Source: Cyathus striatus (taxonomy: Eukaryota > Basidiomycota > Agaricomycetes > Agaricales > Nidulariaceae). From it: 64,000 nucleotides of DNA. Below are positions 23,837 through 34,515 of the stretch, in pieces (within the stretch, counting starts at the first letter, position 1; every line of letters begins with the position of its first letter). A program made the translations under genes and the position numbers. Under the pieces are notes generated by a model. The model was not told the DNA's origin and searched no databases. It saw nothing but the letters and a program-made list of their open reading frames with translations. Where the stretch lies: contig JAOVFP010000008.1 of the NCBI GenBank assembly GCA_025738555.1, positions 1,364,001-1,428,000 of the forward strand, written 5' to 3'.

Positions 23837-25454
23837 ATGGAGCTCTCGCTGTTCATCGTCTCGTGGCTTACAATCCATTATCCAGTGAGTGTCGCTATAA
23901 TTCCTGTACAACGTACTTACGACTTCCTCTCCGTAACAGTACTTGGCTAAAGCTCAGCTACCAGATGGATGGAACTCTTTGGGATGCTTCACCGACTCTA
24001 GCACACGTACCCTTGATGCACATTCGTACGCCAGCGCTGAAATGACCCCTCAAGCATGTATTGCATATTGCACCGCCAGAGACTTCCTGTATGCCGGAGT
24101 CGAATATGCACGGGTATGTCCATATTTTCTCGCTTTTGGATTTTGCTGATGTCTGGCTTTGGTAGGAGTGTTGTATGTATTCTATCTCTCCCCTTTTTTA
24201 AACCTTATCCTCACTTAGTGATACCGTAGACTGCGATAACGTGCTTCATAGCCCTGGAGCGCATACTGACTCCGGTTGCGATATGGAATGCACTGGGGAT
24301 CATTCTCAAGTATGTGGAGGGTCTAACAGGATTAACATCTACTCATCCAGCACAACGGTGGTTGCTCCGGCTATCAAACAAACTGTTGGTTCATGGGTAT
24401 ACAATGGATGCCGCGTGTATGTATTCCTTCACTTCGATTCCTTTGGAACTCAACAACTCTGTACTTCTTAGAGACTTGTTTCCTCGCAGTCTAAGTTATA
24501 GACTCGATATACCCTCTGGTTCAAACAGCGCTGAGTACTGCACATCTCAGTGTAAAGAACATGGATATGCTCTCGCTGGTCTAGAGTATGGTAGTGAATG
24601 CTGTATGTACTTCTTGCTCACCTACGGTTGTTCAGATACTGAAGTGAACTGGTTCAGGGTGCGATGACTATATGCCTTATGGAGAGCTTGTTGATGACAG
24701 CCAGTGCAACGTGGTATGCTCTGGCGATCACACAGAGCTTTGTGGTGCTGGTAATCGTCTGGTATTGTACCAGGATACTGCAGCAACTCCCCTGAGTGAC
24801 AGCTGCCTCAGTGGTCGTGATGGTTCCTCATTCTCTAATACCGGAATTCAAGTTATACCAAAGCAAGGCAGTGCAGGGAGTGGAATCCAAATGTTCGCCA
24901 ATACGCTTGATCCTTCAACTGATGGCTCGATACAGCACACTGTTATTACGGCAAGTTCCAAGCTTATCGTCATAACTATTACTCATTTTCTGGCATAGAG
25001 TTGCAGAACATGTACCTACTCAAGTAACGATGTACCATTGTATAACTTCCAGCTGAACGACAAGATGCTTTCTCCTCATGGGTTGTTTGGGAACCCTCCA
25101 GCATTAGCTCCAGTGGTGGGCGAACCTTTGACGTTTCTAGGATTCTCGGATACTACGCCATTCGCTCAATTCTGCGCAGTGGCAAGTCTCTCGTTTACGC
25201 ACTACTGATAGTCATGCTAAAGAGACCTACTGATGCAGCCGAATCCTGTCTCGCCAGAAGGTTCTTCCATCGGATTCCCGCTCCTCTCCGTGGGGGGGCG
25301 AACGGATCTCTGGAGTGTATGTCCAAGTAAGACATCTAGTGGAGTTTTGACGGTTGTCTATTCGCCTGTTGCGAACCATGCGGATTATAACCTTGAGGAT
25401 TGTCGAGACGTATACCTGCAGTTGACACCAGAATATGCAAGAACTGATGTGTGA
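23837..25454 (+). CDS. Secreted two-WSC-domain protein
   Basis: Eight exons (23837-23884, 23940-24113, 24166-24176, 24219-24416, 24472-24602, 24658-24950, 24999-25181, 25239-25454) join to 417 codons and TGA. Exon 3 is a micro-exon of 11 nt, and introns 6 and 7 use GC donors. An N-terminal signal peptide precedes two WSC domains. The first runs from GWNSLGCFTD through the ECC and DCDN core to CTGD-x4-CGGSNR; the second runs from GCRVD-x3-RSL through GLEYGSECWC to CSGDH-x3-CGAGNRL. A roughly 180-residue C-terminal region follows, with CTY and GFPLLSVGG segments. WSC domains are cysteine-rich and bind polysaccharide in yeast wall sensors and fungal secreted proteins. No transmembrane helix is seen, so this is probably a soluble wall-binding protein. 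A broken inverted paralog lies at 41164-44651. Confidence 0.85.
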
Positions 25455-26035
25455 TATCTGACAAGTCGGATGCGTCGACGGAAATAATGTCGTCGTAGTG
25501 AAAATACTTTGATGTAACTTTGGAGTTGTTAATATAATAGTGCAATATCAAAATGGTTTTAGATATCTGGTCATTGAACGAGTGATTCTCAGTAAGCATC
25601 TAATATAGATACTATGATGGTACCTACCATCATATGTATCATCACACCCGGAAGCCTACAAAGGCCACCCACTATATCGATATCGTGAACTCAGCGTTCT
25701 TCGTGCCAAGACGAATTTGAGCATGATTGTTAAACGCAGTGGGCCTCTGTGGGCCCATCGTCTTCTGAAATACATCGTACATCAAACATCAGCGCCGCCT
25801 GCCCACATGTCAAGTAAAATAAAGGTATATAGTCTACCACGTACTGATCCAAGTAAGTATCGTTCTCTCTTCCTCTCCTCTGTGACGGTTGCTAGGCTGG
25901 TCCTATAAGTACTACGATCGAAATATGAAATTCGGATTCTATGTGTTGGACTTCTTTTTGTCCCTATCCTTCGGTTTAGCAAGTGCCCGTCCGTTCGAAT
26001 CTGAGACAGTGGTGAGCAGTCTTGAGTCGGTCTTG
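25455..26035. other. Intergenic
   Basis: No supported gene. TTGAGTC words occur just before the element at 26036. Confidence 0.3.
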
Positions 26036-27471
26036 AGTCCCCTGTTACATCTGAGATCGGATCTTACGATGGGGCTAACCGTAAGTAGTAATACACGTGA
26101 CCCGTCCGCAAGCCAGTTTGAACGGTGTATTGACGCTTTGTAGGCGCTTATACGCCAATCCTTCCCGCGCGCGTTCCATAATGCACAAGTAATTAGTACT
26201 GTAAGTCTGTACCCAATACTGCACCCTGATTATACACCATATTTACGAAAACAATACTGATATCAACCGGTCCTTTGTACACCCAATTTTGATTTTACAT
26301 TTGTGTTTCATTTATACCATTAAAATTGAATTTAACAACACAGATATATTTGTAACACATATTAGCACTTGTGTGCAAATTTTAAGGATATAAAAGTAAG
26401 AAATGAAGCTGCTATATGTTTTATACTTGTTTTTGGAGATTTCGGCTCAACACCACTCCTTTGTACAGTGTCACACTTTATGTGACATGTACTAGCGAAT
26501 TGTGACCGACATCGGCTAACATCCCTGATCAGGGCCTGTGACAGGGCCTTTTCATGTCACAGATCTTATGAAATTTCGGAAAAGACAGTAAATTTACCAT
26601 ATCAGAACATCCACACCTACAACTCTTTAAAAAAGTAGGTAAACTAAGAGTACACATATTGTTCTTATTAAAAATGATGCAAAAATTAATGTGGAAGCAA
26701 TCTGTCTCGAGAAAATGGGCAGTGTACAAGGGACTAGTACTGTACAAAGGACCGGTGTGACTCAGTACTTGTAGTTAAAATCCTCGTTCAACTATTTAAT
26801 ATAGACCAGTAGTATCCATAATAACATTTATAACGATGTGTGTGAGTTGAAGTAACAGTTCTGGAACATTTATTTTGCATTTATTGCTTTAAATTTCAGA
26901 GCGTGCATCTCATGTTGCATTCTACTAAATTGATTATATGGTACAGATGTTTCGGTAAGACCATTCTCGTATCTAATTTACACGAAGATATATTTACATC
27001 ATACATGCCGTGAATTAAAGCTCTGCTAAGCTTTGGGTATGTAAATACATGTCGTTGCAGCGCACTGCTTGCGTGACTTGAGTTTCTTAAGCGAATGTTG
27101 CTGGAATTTTTGGCTCGATACCTATCTTGTATCGTATCGAGGAAATATATACTGCCTGCATACGCTTGTAAGTTTTGCTGCTACTTAGTTAAGATATCAC
27201 ATAATTACTATGTCAAAATAAATTCTGGGGTGTCCAATGGATAGATACAATGGTAAAATATATCTGTCTGAAGTACAATTAAATTATATGTATATATTAT
27301 AGCTTCTACATGTTATGTCGAGATACTATGTAGTAAGTGATACAGAAAGGACATATAAGCGCTGTCAAAGCGCCACCTTACCGCACGAACTGACTTGCGA
27401 ACCAAGTCACGTGTATTACTACTTACGGTTATCCCCATCGTAAGATCTGATCTCAGATGTAACAGGGGACT
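26036..27471. mobile_element. Non-autonomous TIR element alpha (1436 bp)
   Basis: The ends start AGTCCCCTGTTACATCT and are inverted over about 65 bp (ATCTTACGATGGGG-TAACC and GTAAGTAGTAATACACGTGA in both arms). The first 17 bp are the same as in the element at 32347-33264. It carries no transposase and hosts a nested element. The target duplication could not be fixed. Confidence 0.75.
26266..26756. mobile_element. Nested 491-bp TIR element
   Basis: The ends are exact inverted copies, ACCGGTCCTTTGTACA and TGTACAAAGGACCGGT. It lies wholly inside element alpha and has no coding capacity. Confidence 0.6.
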
Positions 27472-27993
27472 ACGGACTCTGTGTACTTGGCTTCAGTCTT
27501 CAGGATGGACAACTATTATACATACGGTTTGTATTCCCCATGGTATTGATAAGGTAGACTGGGCATTATTAATATTAGTTATCGGGATGGATACTATATT
27601 ACCCTTGTAGTTACATTAGTATTAGTATTTAGCATACTTTAAGTACAATAAATTACGGCATGAATGTAGTATATGTATATGGCAATAATATCTTTTTTTA
27701 CAATTTCTTCATCATGTCTTATAAAACGAAATTTGAGAGAATTAATGAGCAAATGTGCATTCAAATGGCTGGCTTGGCGAGCGATTATGGACCGAGGGAG
27801 GGAGCGAGTACATGTTAGTCACATATTTACGCAATACTCCTCAGGATGTAAACGTCGAATGAATGATCAACACATACCTTGCACATTCTTAACAGGTGCA
27901 CCCAAAATTTATGATCCAGACATGCCTGCAGGTTGGCCATGTACCCATGTCATTGAAGTTAATTTATTGTAAACACTGGTAAATTATACCTAG
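27472..27993. other. Repeat-like DNA, low coding signal
   Basis: An ORF at 27673-27972 (+) has unusual composition but no recognisable family. It may belong with the relic that follows. Confidence 0.3.
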
Positions 27994-28272
27994 ATAGACC
28001 CCAGTGATACGTCAATTGCTGGATCTCATTATCCTGAAGCTTTACCACTGAAAGATCACTTCTATCAGAAGCGTGCCCGAAATCAAGTGGCCAAAATGTA
28101 CCCTACCACTCATAAGCCTTTTGAATATTACCTGCAAGAATCATCTCTTACCTGAATAAATAATAAAGCTGCACTCCATATATTGAAGTTAAAACTTCAA
28201 AACACTGGAACATATTTAAAGGAATGCCATGCATCTGTGAAGTTTCACCAATATGCAAAATGTTGTAACTAG
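27994..28272 (+). pseudogene. Transposon-type coding relic with one TGA
   Basis: A frame with protein-like composition runs for about 93 codons, broken once by TGA at 28153-28155. It includes an H-Y-PEALPLKDHFYQKRARNQ stretch before the stop and NTGTYLKECH-x6-HQYAKCCN after it. There is no start codon at its left edge. I do not recognise the family; the neighbourhood suggests a mobile element. Confidence 0.35.
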
Positions 28273-28401
28273 TGACTGACATAGATGGATCTGTAATCTA
28301 TCCGCAATCCAATCTGCAGATGTGCTGTTATTCGGATGGATGACAGATGCCATCCACAAAATTCAGATGCATCCAAGTTGTAAGTAGTTCTCGCACTAAT
28401 A

Positions 28402-29860
28402 CAGTTGAACTTGTCTTAACCCATAGGGGTCCATGGACACAAAAACCTATGGGTTACTCTGGGTTATGGGCTGCTATGATACAGAGCTGCTTACATAATA
28501 TGACTTTTTGCTATATACAAAGATTGATTACATAATTAAAATTGCTACTTATGGAACTGTGTGATTCACACTCAAAGCTCACAAGGCTCTGCTCAACCTT
28601 TCTGGTATAGGGTGCAGTGACATTCAAGAAGTACTTTGGCCTTTACAGGGTCCACCTCATGACTTTGAGAGGGGTTTAAATCATACTAGTGATAGCACAA
28701 GAATAGAAATGTGCTGGGGTACCATACAGTGTCAGTACAGAATAGAATGTAGCTACTTTCATATATTTGGTAGAAACCACTTACTATTACTATAAACATC
28801 AAATAAAATGATAGATATTGGTTGGATAGTGATGGAAATGCAATGTAAGTGTTTCAGACACTGATGGACCTGACCCAAGCCTGACCTACAGCCCAACACA
28901 GAAGCATAAATTATGACATATTTCCTTTTTAGGACGTAAGTATGGGTTACAGATCTCTCTCAAACCTATGGTCTATAGGGTATCATAGGAATATGGGTTA
29001 CGGACCCATTTCCCCTGCCCTGTTACATACTGATTCCCTTCCTACTGGGAAACGAATGCAAAGACACCCGGAGGGCATGGGAGAACTATAATGGAAACCT
29101 GAAGTGAGTACGGGTATGGGAACGAGAGCAGAAGTGCAGAAGTGAACCATGGCTTCAGCATATGTGCTGCGCCACCTGGATATCCCCAGGGAATGGTTCA
29201 TATTTCACAACAGACAATATCCAATGTAAGGAAACATTCCAGAGTATGCAAGGGGCTTTGCCACTACACTAGGCAGTGGGAGCAAGACCTGAAGGAGAAC
29301 CCAGAGTGGGTTTCAGAACTTAGAGTAGGAAGAAAGTGTACAGAGTTGATATGAATACTGAAGACTACCTAGTACATTTGGAAGACTATTTATATGTACT
29401 AGTAAGACATAGATACGAATCTGGAGACAGAATACTAAGTGTAAGTAAACAAAATAAAGACTGGGCAAAGAGGAGTAGTGGTGCAAATGATGTGCTCAGA
29501 ATGAAGAATAAGAAACTAAACTACATTGACCATAATGAAATGTACAAGTGAGAATGGAAGAGAGGAGTAATGGTATAATGATGTGGTGAGGTCGTCATAA
29601 GAGAAACTAAGTATCCGGGATACCTGATAGAAAACCCGACAGGTTCCAGGTATGTTCCTGGGCAGGAACATCAGGAAGTGTAAACCTGAAGTGGGTACGT
29701 TCCGGGAATGGACTGGGTATGTTAGTAGGTCACGTGGGAACATCAGCACGATGTATCCGGACACAGATATAACATGCCCACTGATTTGGTGGATGAAAAA
29801 ACCCATGGGTTGTTCGTGGTTATGGACTGCTGTGGGTATGGGATAGGACAAGTTCAACTG
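28402..29860. mobile_element. TA-flanked TIR element (1459 bp)
   Basis: CAGTTGAACTTGTC starts the left end and its inverse closes the right end at 29860, both bordered by TA (28400-28401 and 29861-29862). The pairing extends about 24 bp with two differences. A TA duplication is typical of Tc1/mariner-type insertion. The interior has no DDE domain but includes a coding-like region shared with 62210-63070, so it probably captured or retains part of a larger element. Confidence 0.65.
29001..29360 (+). pseudogene. Coding relic shared with the 62-63 kb region
   Basis: Segments reading AWENYN-x-NLK, then GFS-x-CA-x-PPGY, VHISQ and NPEWVSE-x-RVGR-CTELI recur, with substitutions, on the minus strand at about 62600-62960. 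Preservation of reading frame between two diverged copies supports a former protein-coding sequence. The family is not recognised. Confidence 0.4.
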
Positions 29861-29862
29861 TA

Positions 29863-30545
29863 GATAGACTAGGATAGACTAGAGTGGACCTGCAACCCTG
29901 AAAATTTTGAGTGAGCTAAGTGAGTTCCAACAGGTACATCGTGAAATTAATGAACCAGTGCGCCACACAAGTCGGCATGATGTCAGTGAGTCTGCAGCCT
30001 CTGTGTTGCTCTTGAGCTATCTTTCCCCACTGTCTTCACCACTATTAGCTAAATAATCACTTACAAACCTACCAAAGAGTGTAATAGTTAGCATACTTGA
30101 CAGTATTACTTCATTCAAGTTGATTTAAAAGCTGTATAATGTATCTAAGTACAGAAGTCTACCCTATGTAGTGCTCAGCCATCAAGCATGCATGATGGAG
30201 TGAACAACTGTGAACAACTGACAAATTCATCTAAGAGCTCAAGCTGACATGTCTCACATGAGCCGCATTCTGTTTATGGACTAGCAACTTTGACCAGGTT
30301 GCAGGCTGTTGCAGGTCCACTCTACTATCATGTAACAAGAGCTTGACAACTTTTCAGTATTTTTTTATTTCCTCCTTGACTACACCGTTTTCTAACTGCA
30401 AACTTGGTGATTATATACCAAAGCTTATCATCTGTATGAATATGTATTTAGATTGTTAACTTTCATTTGCATTGTTGTAGCAGAGCACTTCCGGAGGGTG
30501 TTACTAGAGTTTAATAGCTTTGTCACGCATTGTCACAGTCACTGT
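29863..30545. other. Non-coding
   Basis: No gene seen. TGAGTTCCAACAG at 29922 has an inverse partner near 31148, but the match is too short to define an element. Confidence 0.3.
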
Positions 30546-31913
30546 GGGAAGTTGCTTCTAAATCCGGCGGAGATATTGAGAAAATATTAAGAAAATAATT
30601 ACAGTCATCAACCATTACATGTGACAACAAAACTTGAAGTTGTAATTCCACATTATCTAGTACATATTCTACTATAAAAATTGTACATATGGATAGATAT
30701 AATCATATAGAATCACTTTGTATAATTTTTACCACGCTGTGTTTTAGCAGGGAACGAACATTCGCAAAATAGTTGAGGGGACTGGATTTTGATCAAAACC
30801 ACGTGGCGTGACAGCCGCTGATGGCAATACAGTTTATTACAAACATTTCAAAATTAAAGATTGCCGAAGTCCAGATCATTAATATAAACAAAACCTCCTT
30901 GTCTTGCAACACTGAGCACTTCAGATTTCTAGTGATATCAGAGAACATAGATGCATTTTACTCATAAAAACATTTATACAGGTTTATTACATTGAATCAT
31001 AGCTACTTATGCTATAAAAAAGTTAAATTAAGTACCTTTATTGAGTAATACATGCCATGTATTTTTTGGAAATCTCATGTTTGGGGTAACTCTCCAACTT
31101 AATTTATATGTCATATATCTATTTCAATATATACCTGTAAAAATACTGTTGGAACTCATTACTGGGATACTAGGCCTAAAAATACAAAAAGAATTGTAGT
31201 GATAGCCATAGATTTGACGTTAGGAGAAGTCAATCAGTTGGGTTTGTCACGTTGGGTGGTGTGTCACGTTGGGTGGTGTGTCACGTTGGGTGGTGTGTCA
31301 CGTTGGGTGGTTGATGACTGTAAAATAGTTTCACAATATAATCACTGAAAGTATGTAGGTTGTATTCAAAATTTGTTTTATCATATTGTGTACATAAGAT
31401 CAGTGAGAATATTAAGAATATTTTCGTACCCCTTTCACGGTGTCTTCAAAGGCCAGCGTGATTGTACAGATGTTCAGTTTCCAAAGATACCATCACTCCG
31501 ACTTCCGAGCATGTACAATAAATTAATTTCCCCTGTAATGAGGGGAATTGGGTCACTCAGCACCATTCAGAATGATTTAAATAATTATACTGGATAAGCC
31601 AATCTTCAGCAGGCTGAAACCACATCATTGCAACTCTCAGAATTAGTTTTATGTGTAAATCGTGCATGAGAGCTACTTTTGGAAACTGAACACTTCTGCG
31701 ATCAATTTTTTCACCATTTCATCACTTCTCCACTGAAGACACTGAAAGGGGAACAAAAGGGCTCTTAATATTCTCGCTGATCTTATGTAGATAATATGAT
31801 AGAATTTATTTTGAATACAATCTACATACTATCAATGAATGTACTGTGAAATTATTTTAATTATTTTCTTAATATTTTCTCAGTATCTCCGCCGGATTTA
31901 GAAGCAACTTCCC
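30546..31913. mobile_element. Non-autonomous TIR element (1368 bp) with nested inverted repeats
   Basis: The ends begin GGGAAGTTGCTTCTAAATCC and are inverted for about 55 bp, through GGCGGAGATA-TGAGAAAATA and TTAAGAAAATAATT. Inside, about 85 bp at 31363-31446 pair with 31737-31826 in opposite orientation. No protein is encoded. Confidence 0.7.
31245..31312 (+). repeat. 17-bp tandem repeat, four copies
   Basis: TGTCACGTTGGGTGGTG is repeated four times with the last unit changed at its end. It sits inside the 1368-bp element between its nested arms. Confidence 0.9.
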
Positions 31914-32346
31914 GCGGTGAGTGAGATCTGGAACACCACCAAAATCGCGCTCCCTGTCACGCTAAGAATGCACGGAAACTTTGTATTCATGCTCCCTTGC
32001 TGTAGAATCTCAATCGTTCTTTATAAAAGTTTGGAATATCGTAGGGCATTGTATATACTATTATATTTTCAAATTTCGAAAAGAGATACCTGTGGGATCG
32101 GAATAGATCTTATATTTAATGTCGAATATTCATTGGATGTTGAAGCCATTCGGCAGTATTTCTAACATTGTAAACCAAGTATCCATCCAGAAGACATATA
32201 AATTGAGACATACATGTGCAGAGACGTATTAAAGTACCATGTAAAGTTTCACGGCGATAACATAACCAGACAAAGTGATACTGTAGATTTATTAAGTTAT
32301 CAAACTCTTGTTACACGATAGTACTTAGAAAAGTCGAGCGGTTTTG
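31914..32346. other. Non-coding
   Basis: One ORF of 82 codons (31917-32165, +) lacks any family feature. Confidence 0.3.
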
Positions 32347-33264
32347 AGTCCCCTGTTACATCTCGATAAGCCCAAAATGGTAAGCGCCACTGTAGATATT
32401 CGCTTCCCACTATCCAGCTCAGTTGGCGGCGAACCACTCATTAAGTAATTACTAGCGTTATAGTAAAACATAGGAAGTATGTGGGCTGAGAGCCATGTAT
32501 GTTGTCTATTTGACTCATTTTATGTCGTTTTTGTTAGTGGGTGCGTGGCGGGTGCTCCTGCCATTTTTTGGTGTGTTGCTTTAGCCATTAATGCATTAAA
32601 CATGATATGGTCGTTGTTTTAGCACTATGTATCTTCTTAAACTCAGTAATATATTCTGCCCTTCATAATAACGAGAGGAATATATGGAAAGTTCTGTTAA
32701 ATTTAGTGTGTACATTATATCAATTTATAGTAATTTAAGAAAAAGATACCCACATGGCGTAATGGTACATGCACGTTTACGAAGACATTAAGTATGTACT
32801 TTCTCTCTACACACGCCACCTATGATTGAATTTTACAAATAATACTTCATTACGGTACTTATTTTTGTTCATATATATTCTGGTTCATCTGCGAGACATT
32901 ACAGACTTTCTAACGGCTTTATCGGACCTTAATCAGCAATTATACATTAGCTTGCTACTTACAACTTGAAGGCGGCAGTATTAAGTCGCACCAAAGTATT
33001 ATTTATATTATTATAACATTTTACTAAACAATACTTCTGATTCTATTTAAAACTATGTTAAGCTATGTCTTTTCGAAGGGTGGGATATATACTCGTATCA
33101 TATCTACACTACATAGCTTTGAGCGCGAAGATTAGCGTATAAACGCCCTCTAAGCGCTAACGTAGCGCTCAAACCGAGTTGCATGCTGTGAGCAAACCGA
33201 TCACATGACGGTACATTTGAGGTTAGCGTGATCTTCAGATCCAATCGAGATGTAACAGGGGACT
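32347..33264. mobile_element. Non-autonomous TIR element beta (918 bp)
   Basis: The left end AGTCCCCTGTTACATCTCG has an exact inverted partner ending at 33264. The ends match those of element alpha (26036-27471) while the interiors differ, so both were probably moved by the same transposase. Confidence 0.75.
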
Positions 33265-33495
33265 ACAAACTCAAAGTCGAGTGGAGACGAGGGACTTGGC
33301 GCTGATTTAGGCTGGTTTGCGAACCGAGAGAGGGAAGCGATTGCAGGTTCTGTATGGATACCGTCCCAGCTCTAGAATTTTTGCAATTTAGTCCCTAGGG
33401 ATAAGTAATGTGTCAGCGACAGTAAAAATGTAACGCATTTCGGTAATGAAAAATACGAATTTACTAGTGGGACAGGTGGAATACATTCGCTACAT
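33265..33495. other. Upstream region of the small secreted protein gene
   Basis: CG-containing DNA with no ORF. Confidence 0.3.
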
Positions 33496-33503
33496 TATAT
33501 AAG
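33496..33503 (+). promoter_or_regulatory. TATA box
   Basis: TATATAAG lies about 245 nt before the ATG at 33747. The implied 5' leader is long, so an intron in the leader is possible. Confidence 0.35.
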
Positions 33504-33746
33504 AGCGAATGAAGGACGAAATATGTACCCAACTTCGAAGCTTCCACATTTCTGTGAGTTCCTAACCTTTCTCAAAATTTCGAGCTGTAGACCTCTTACT
33601 CTGATGGTTCATCTTTTCAAGGTTCAGATAGCCAGTTTAAAGTCAACTTCAGATCACGGTAGCACTACTAGCAACTGAATTAAGGCAACTCATCCTCCAT
33701 CGACTGCAACGTGCATCTCACTGACACTCCAGAAGTAGTATCTCCC

Positions 33747-33980
33747 ATGCGTCTCACGTACATCTCCATTGTGCTCTCCCTGTTGACGCTTGGCGTCATA
33801 GCAGATACCCAAGTCGCCGATGCCAGCGCCGTCTCGAACAGTGCAGCAGCTATTGGATGCCCGGAGCAGGGCACACCCCGTAAACCTGCTGTGTGCGGCA
33901 AGCCAAACTGTCCAAGTGGGTATAGAAGCGTATTTTGGGATTACGGGTGCCCTGATGACTCGTGGAAATGCTGCATCTGA
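33747..33980 (+). CDS. Small secreted cysteine-rich protein
   Basis: The ATG at 33747 gives 77 residues. An in-frame start at 33711 was passed over because it puts 12 polar residues before the signal peptide. Residues 1-18 form a hydrophobic signal sequence ending near a VIA-D site. The mature part has six cysteines in the order GC, VC, NC, GC, CC, with a PSGYRS-x-FWDYGCP segment, and ends CCI. Three disulfides are likely. Small secreted cysteine-rich proteins of fungi include wall proteins, defence peptides and effectors; no specific family is recognised. No intron is needed, and there are no other genes nearby. Confidence 0.6.
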   Translation: MRLTYISIVLSLLTLGVIADTQVADASAVSNSAAAIGCPEQGTPRKPAVCGKPNCPSGYRSVFWDYGCPDDSWKCCI

Positions 33981-34359
33981 TGAGGCTGGAGGCGGGGTAG
34001 TGTTAAACTTAGGAGCTCGTCTTTCGCAGGGTAATAATCATGAGTTGTCGTAGAGGTTCTCCATCGTATATGTTTGAATTTTGAACTATAGCGTTCTGAA
34101 AACATTTATTTTGCATGATAAAAGTTTGTTGTTACTTCTGTGTCCCCATGTGTGCACATTAGCTCCGACGCGCACGGTAGGTAAGGGGATTCCTCCAAGT
34201 GGCTGTATCATTGTTTAATTCAACGATCTAGCGTAGCTTTTAGTGTGCCTGCGTTGTTCGCATATGATGTGTATCACTTTGTGTCTAGAAGAGCTTTCTA
34301 AACAGATGCATTAAAGTGAAATGTGTTACTGAGTCGGTATTTCCTTGAGTATTAAACAC
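33981..34359. other. 3' flank of the small secreted protein
   Basis: No ORF or repeat seen. Confidence 0.3.
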
Positions 34360-34515
34360 GTGTGGAAAGGATATGCGATACGTTAAAGTTGATTACTTGA
34401 TATATATGAGTAGGTGGCATGGTGTAGTAGTACCTGTGCATCGCTATGGAAAGCCTAACGACCACGCTCAATCCCATCAATTGGAAATGAGTTCCGACGT
34501 CGGCTTTCTCCGGAT
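34360..34515 (+). repeat. GGAAAGGAT/GTAGGTGG module plus hairpin repeat copy 2
   Basis: A GTTGATTACTTG block and GAGTAGGTGGC-TGGTGTAG recur at about 36920-36975. Straight after comes ATGGAAAGCCTAACGACCACG with TTCCGACGTCGGC, the hairpin repeat also found at 5304 and 36569. Here the first arm pairs imperfectly. Confidence 0.55.

Noticed and set aside
29922..31160. Element bounded by TGAGTTCCAACAG and its inverse
   Set aside because: Only 13 bp pair, the flanks differ, and it overlaps a better-supported element.
31245..31312. CRISPR-like array
   Set aside because: Repeats are directly adjacent with no spacers, and the genome is fungal.
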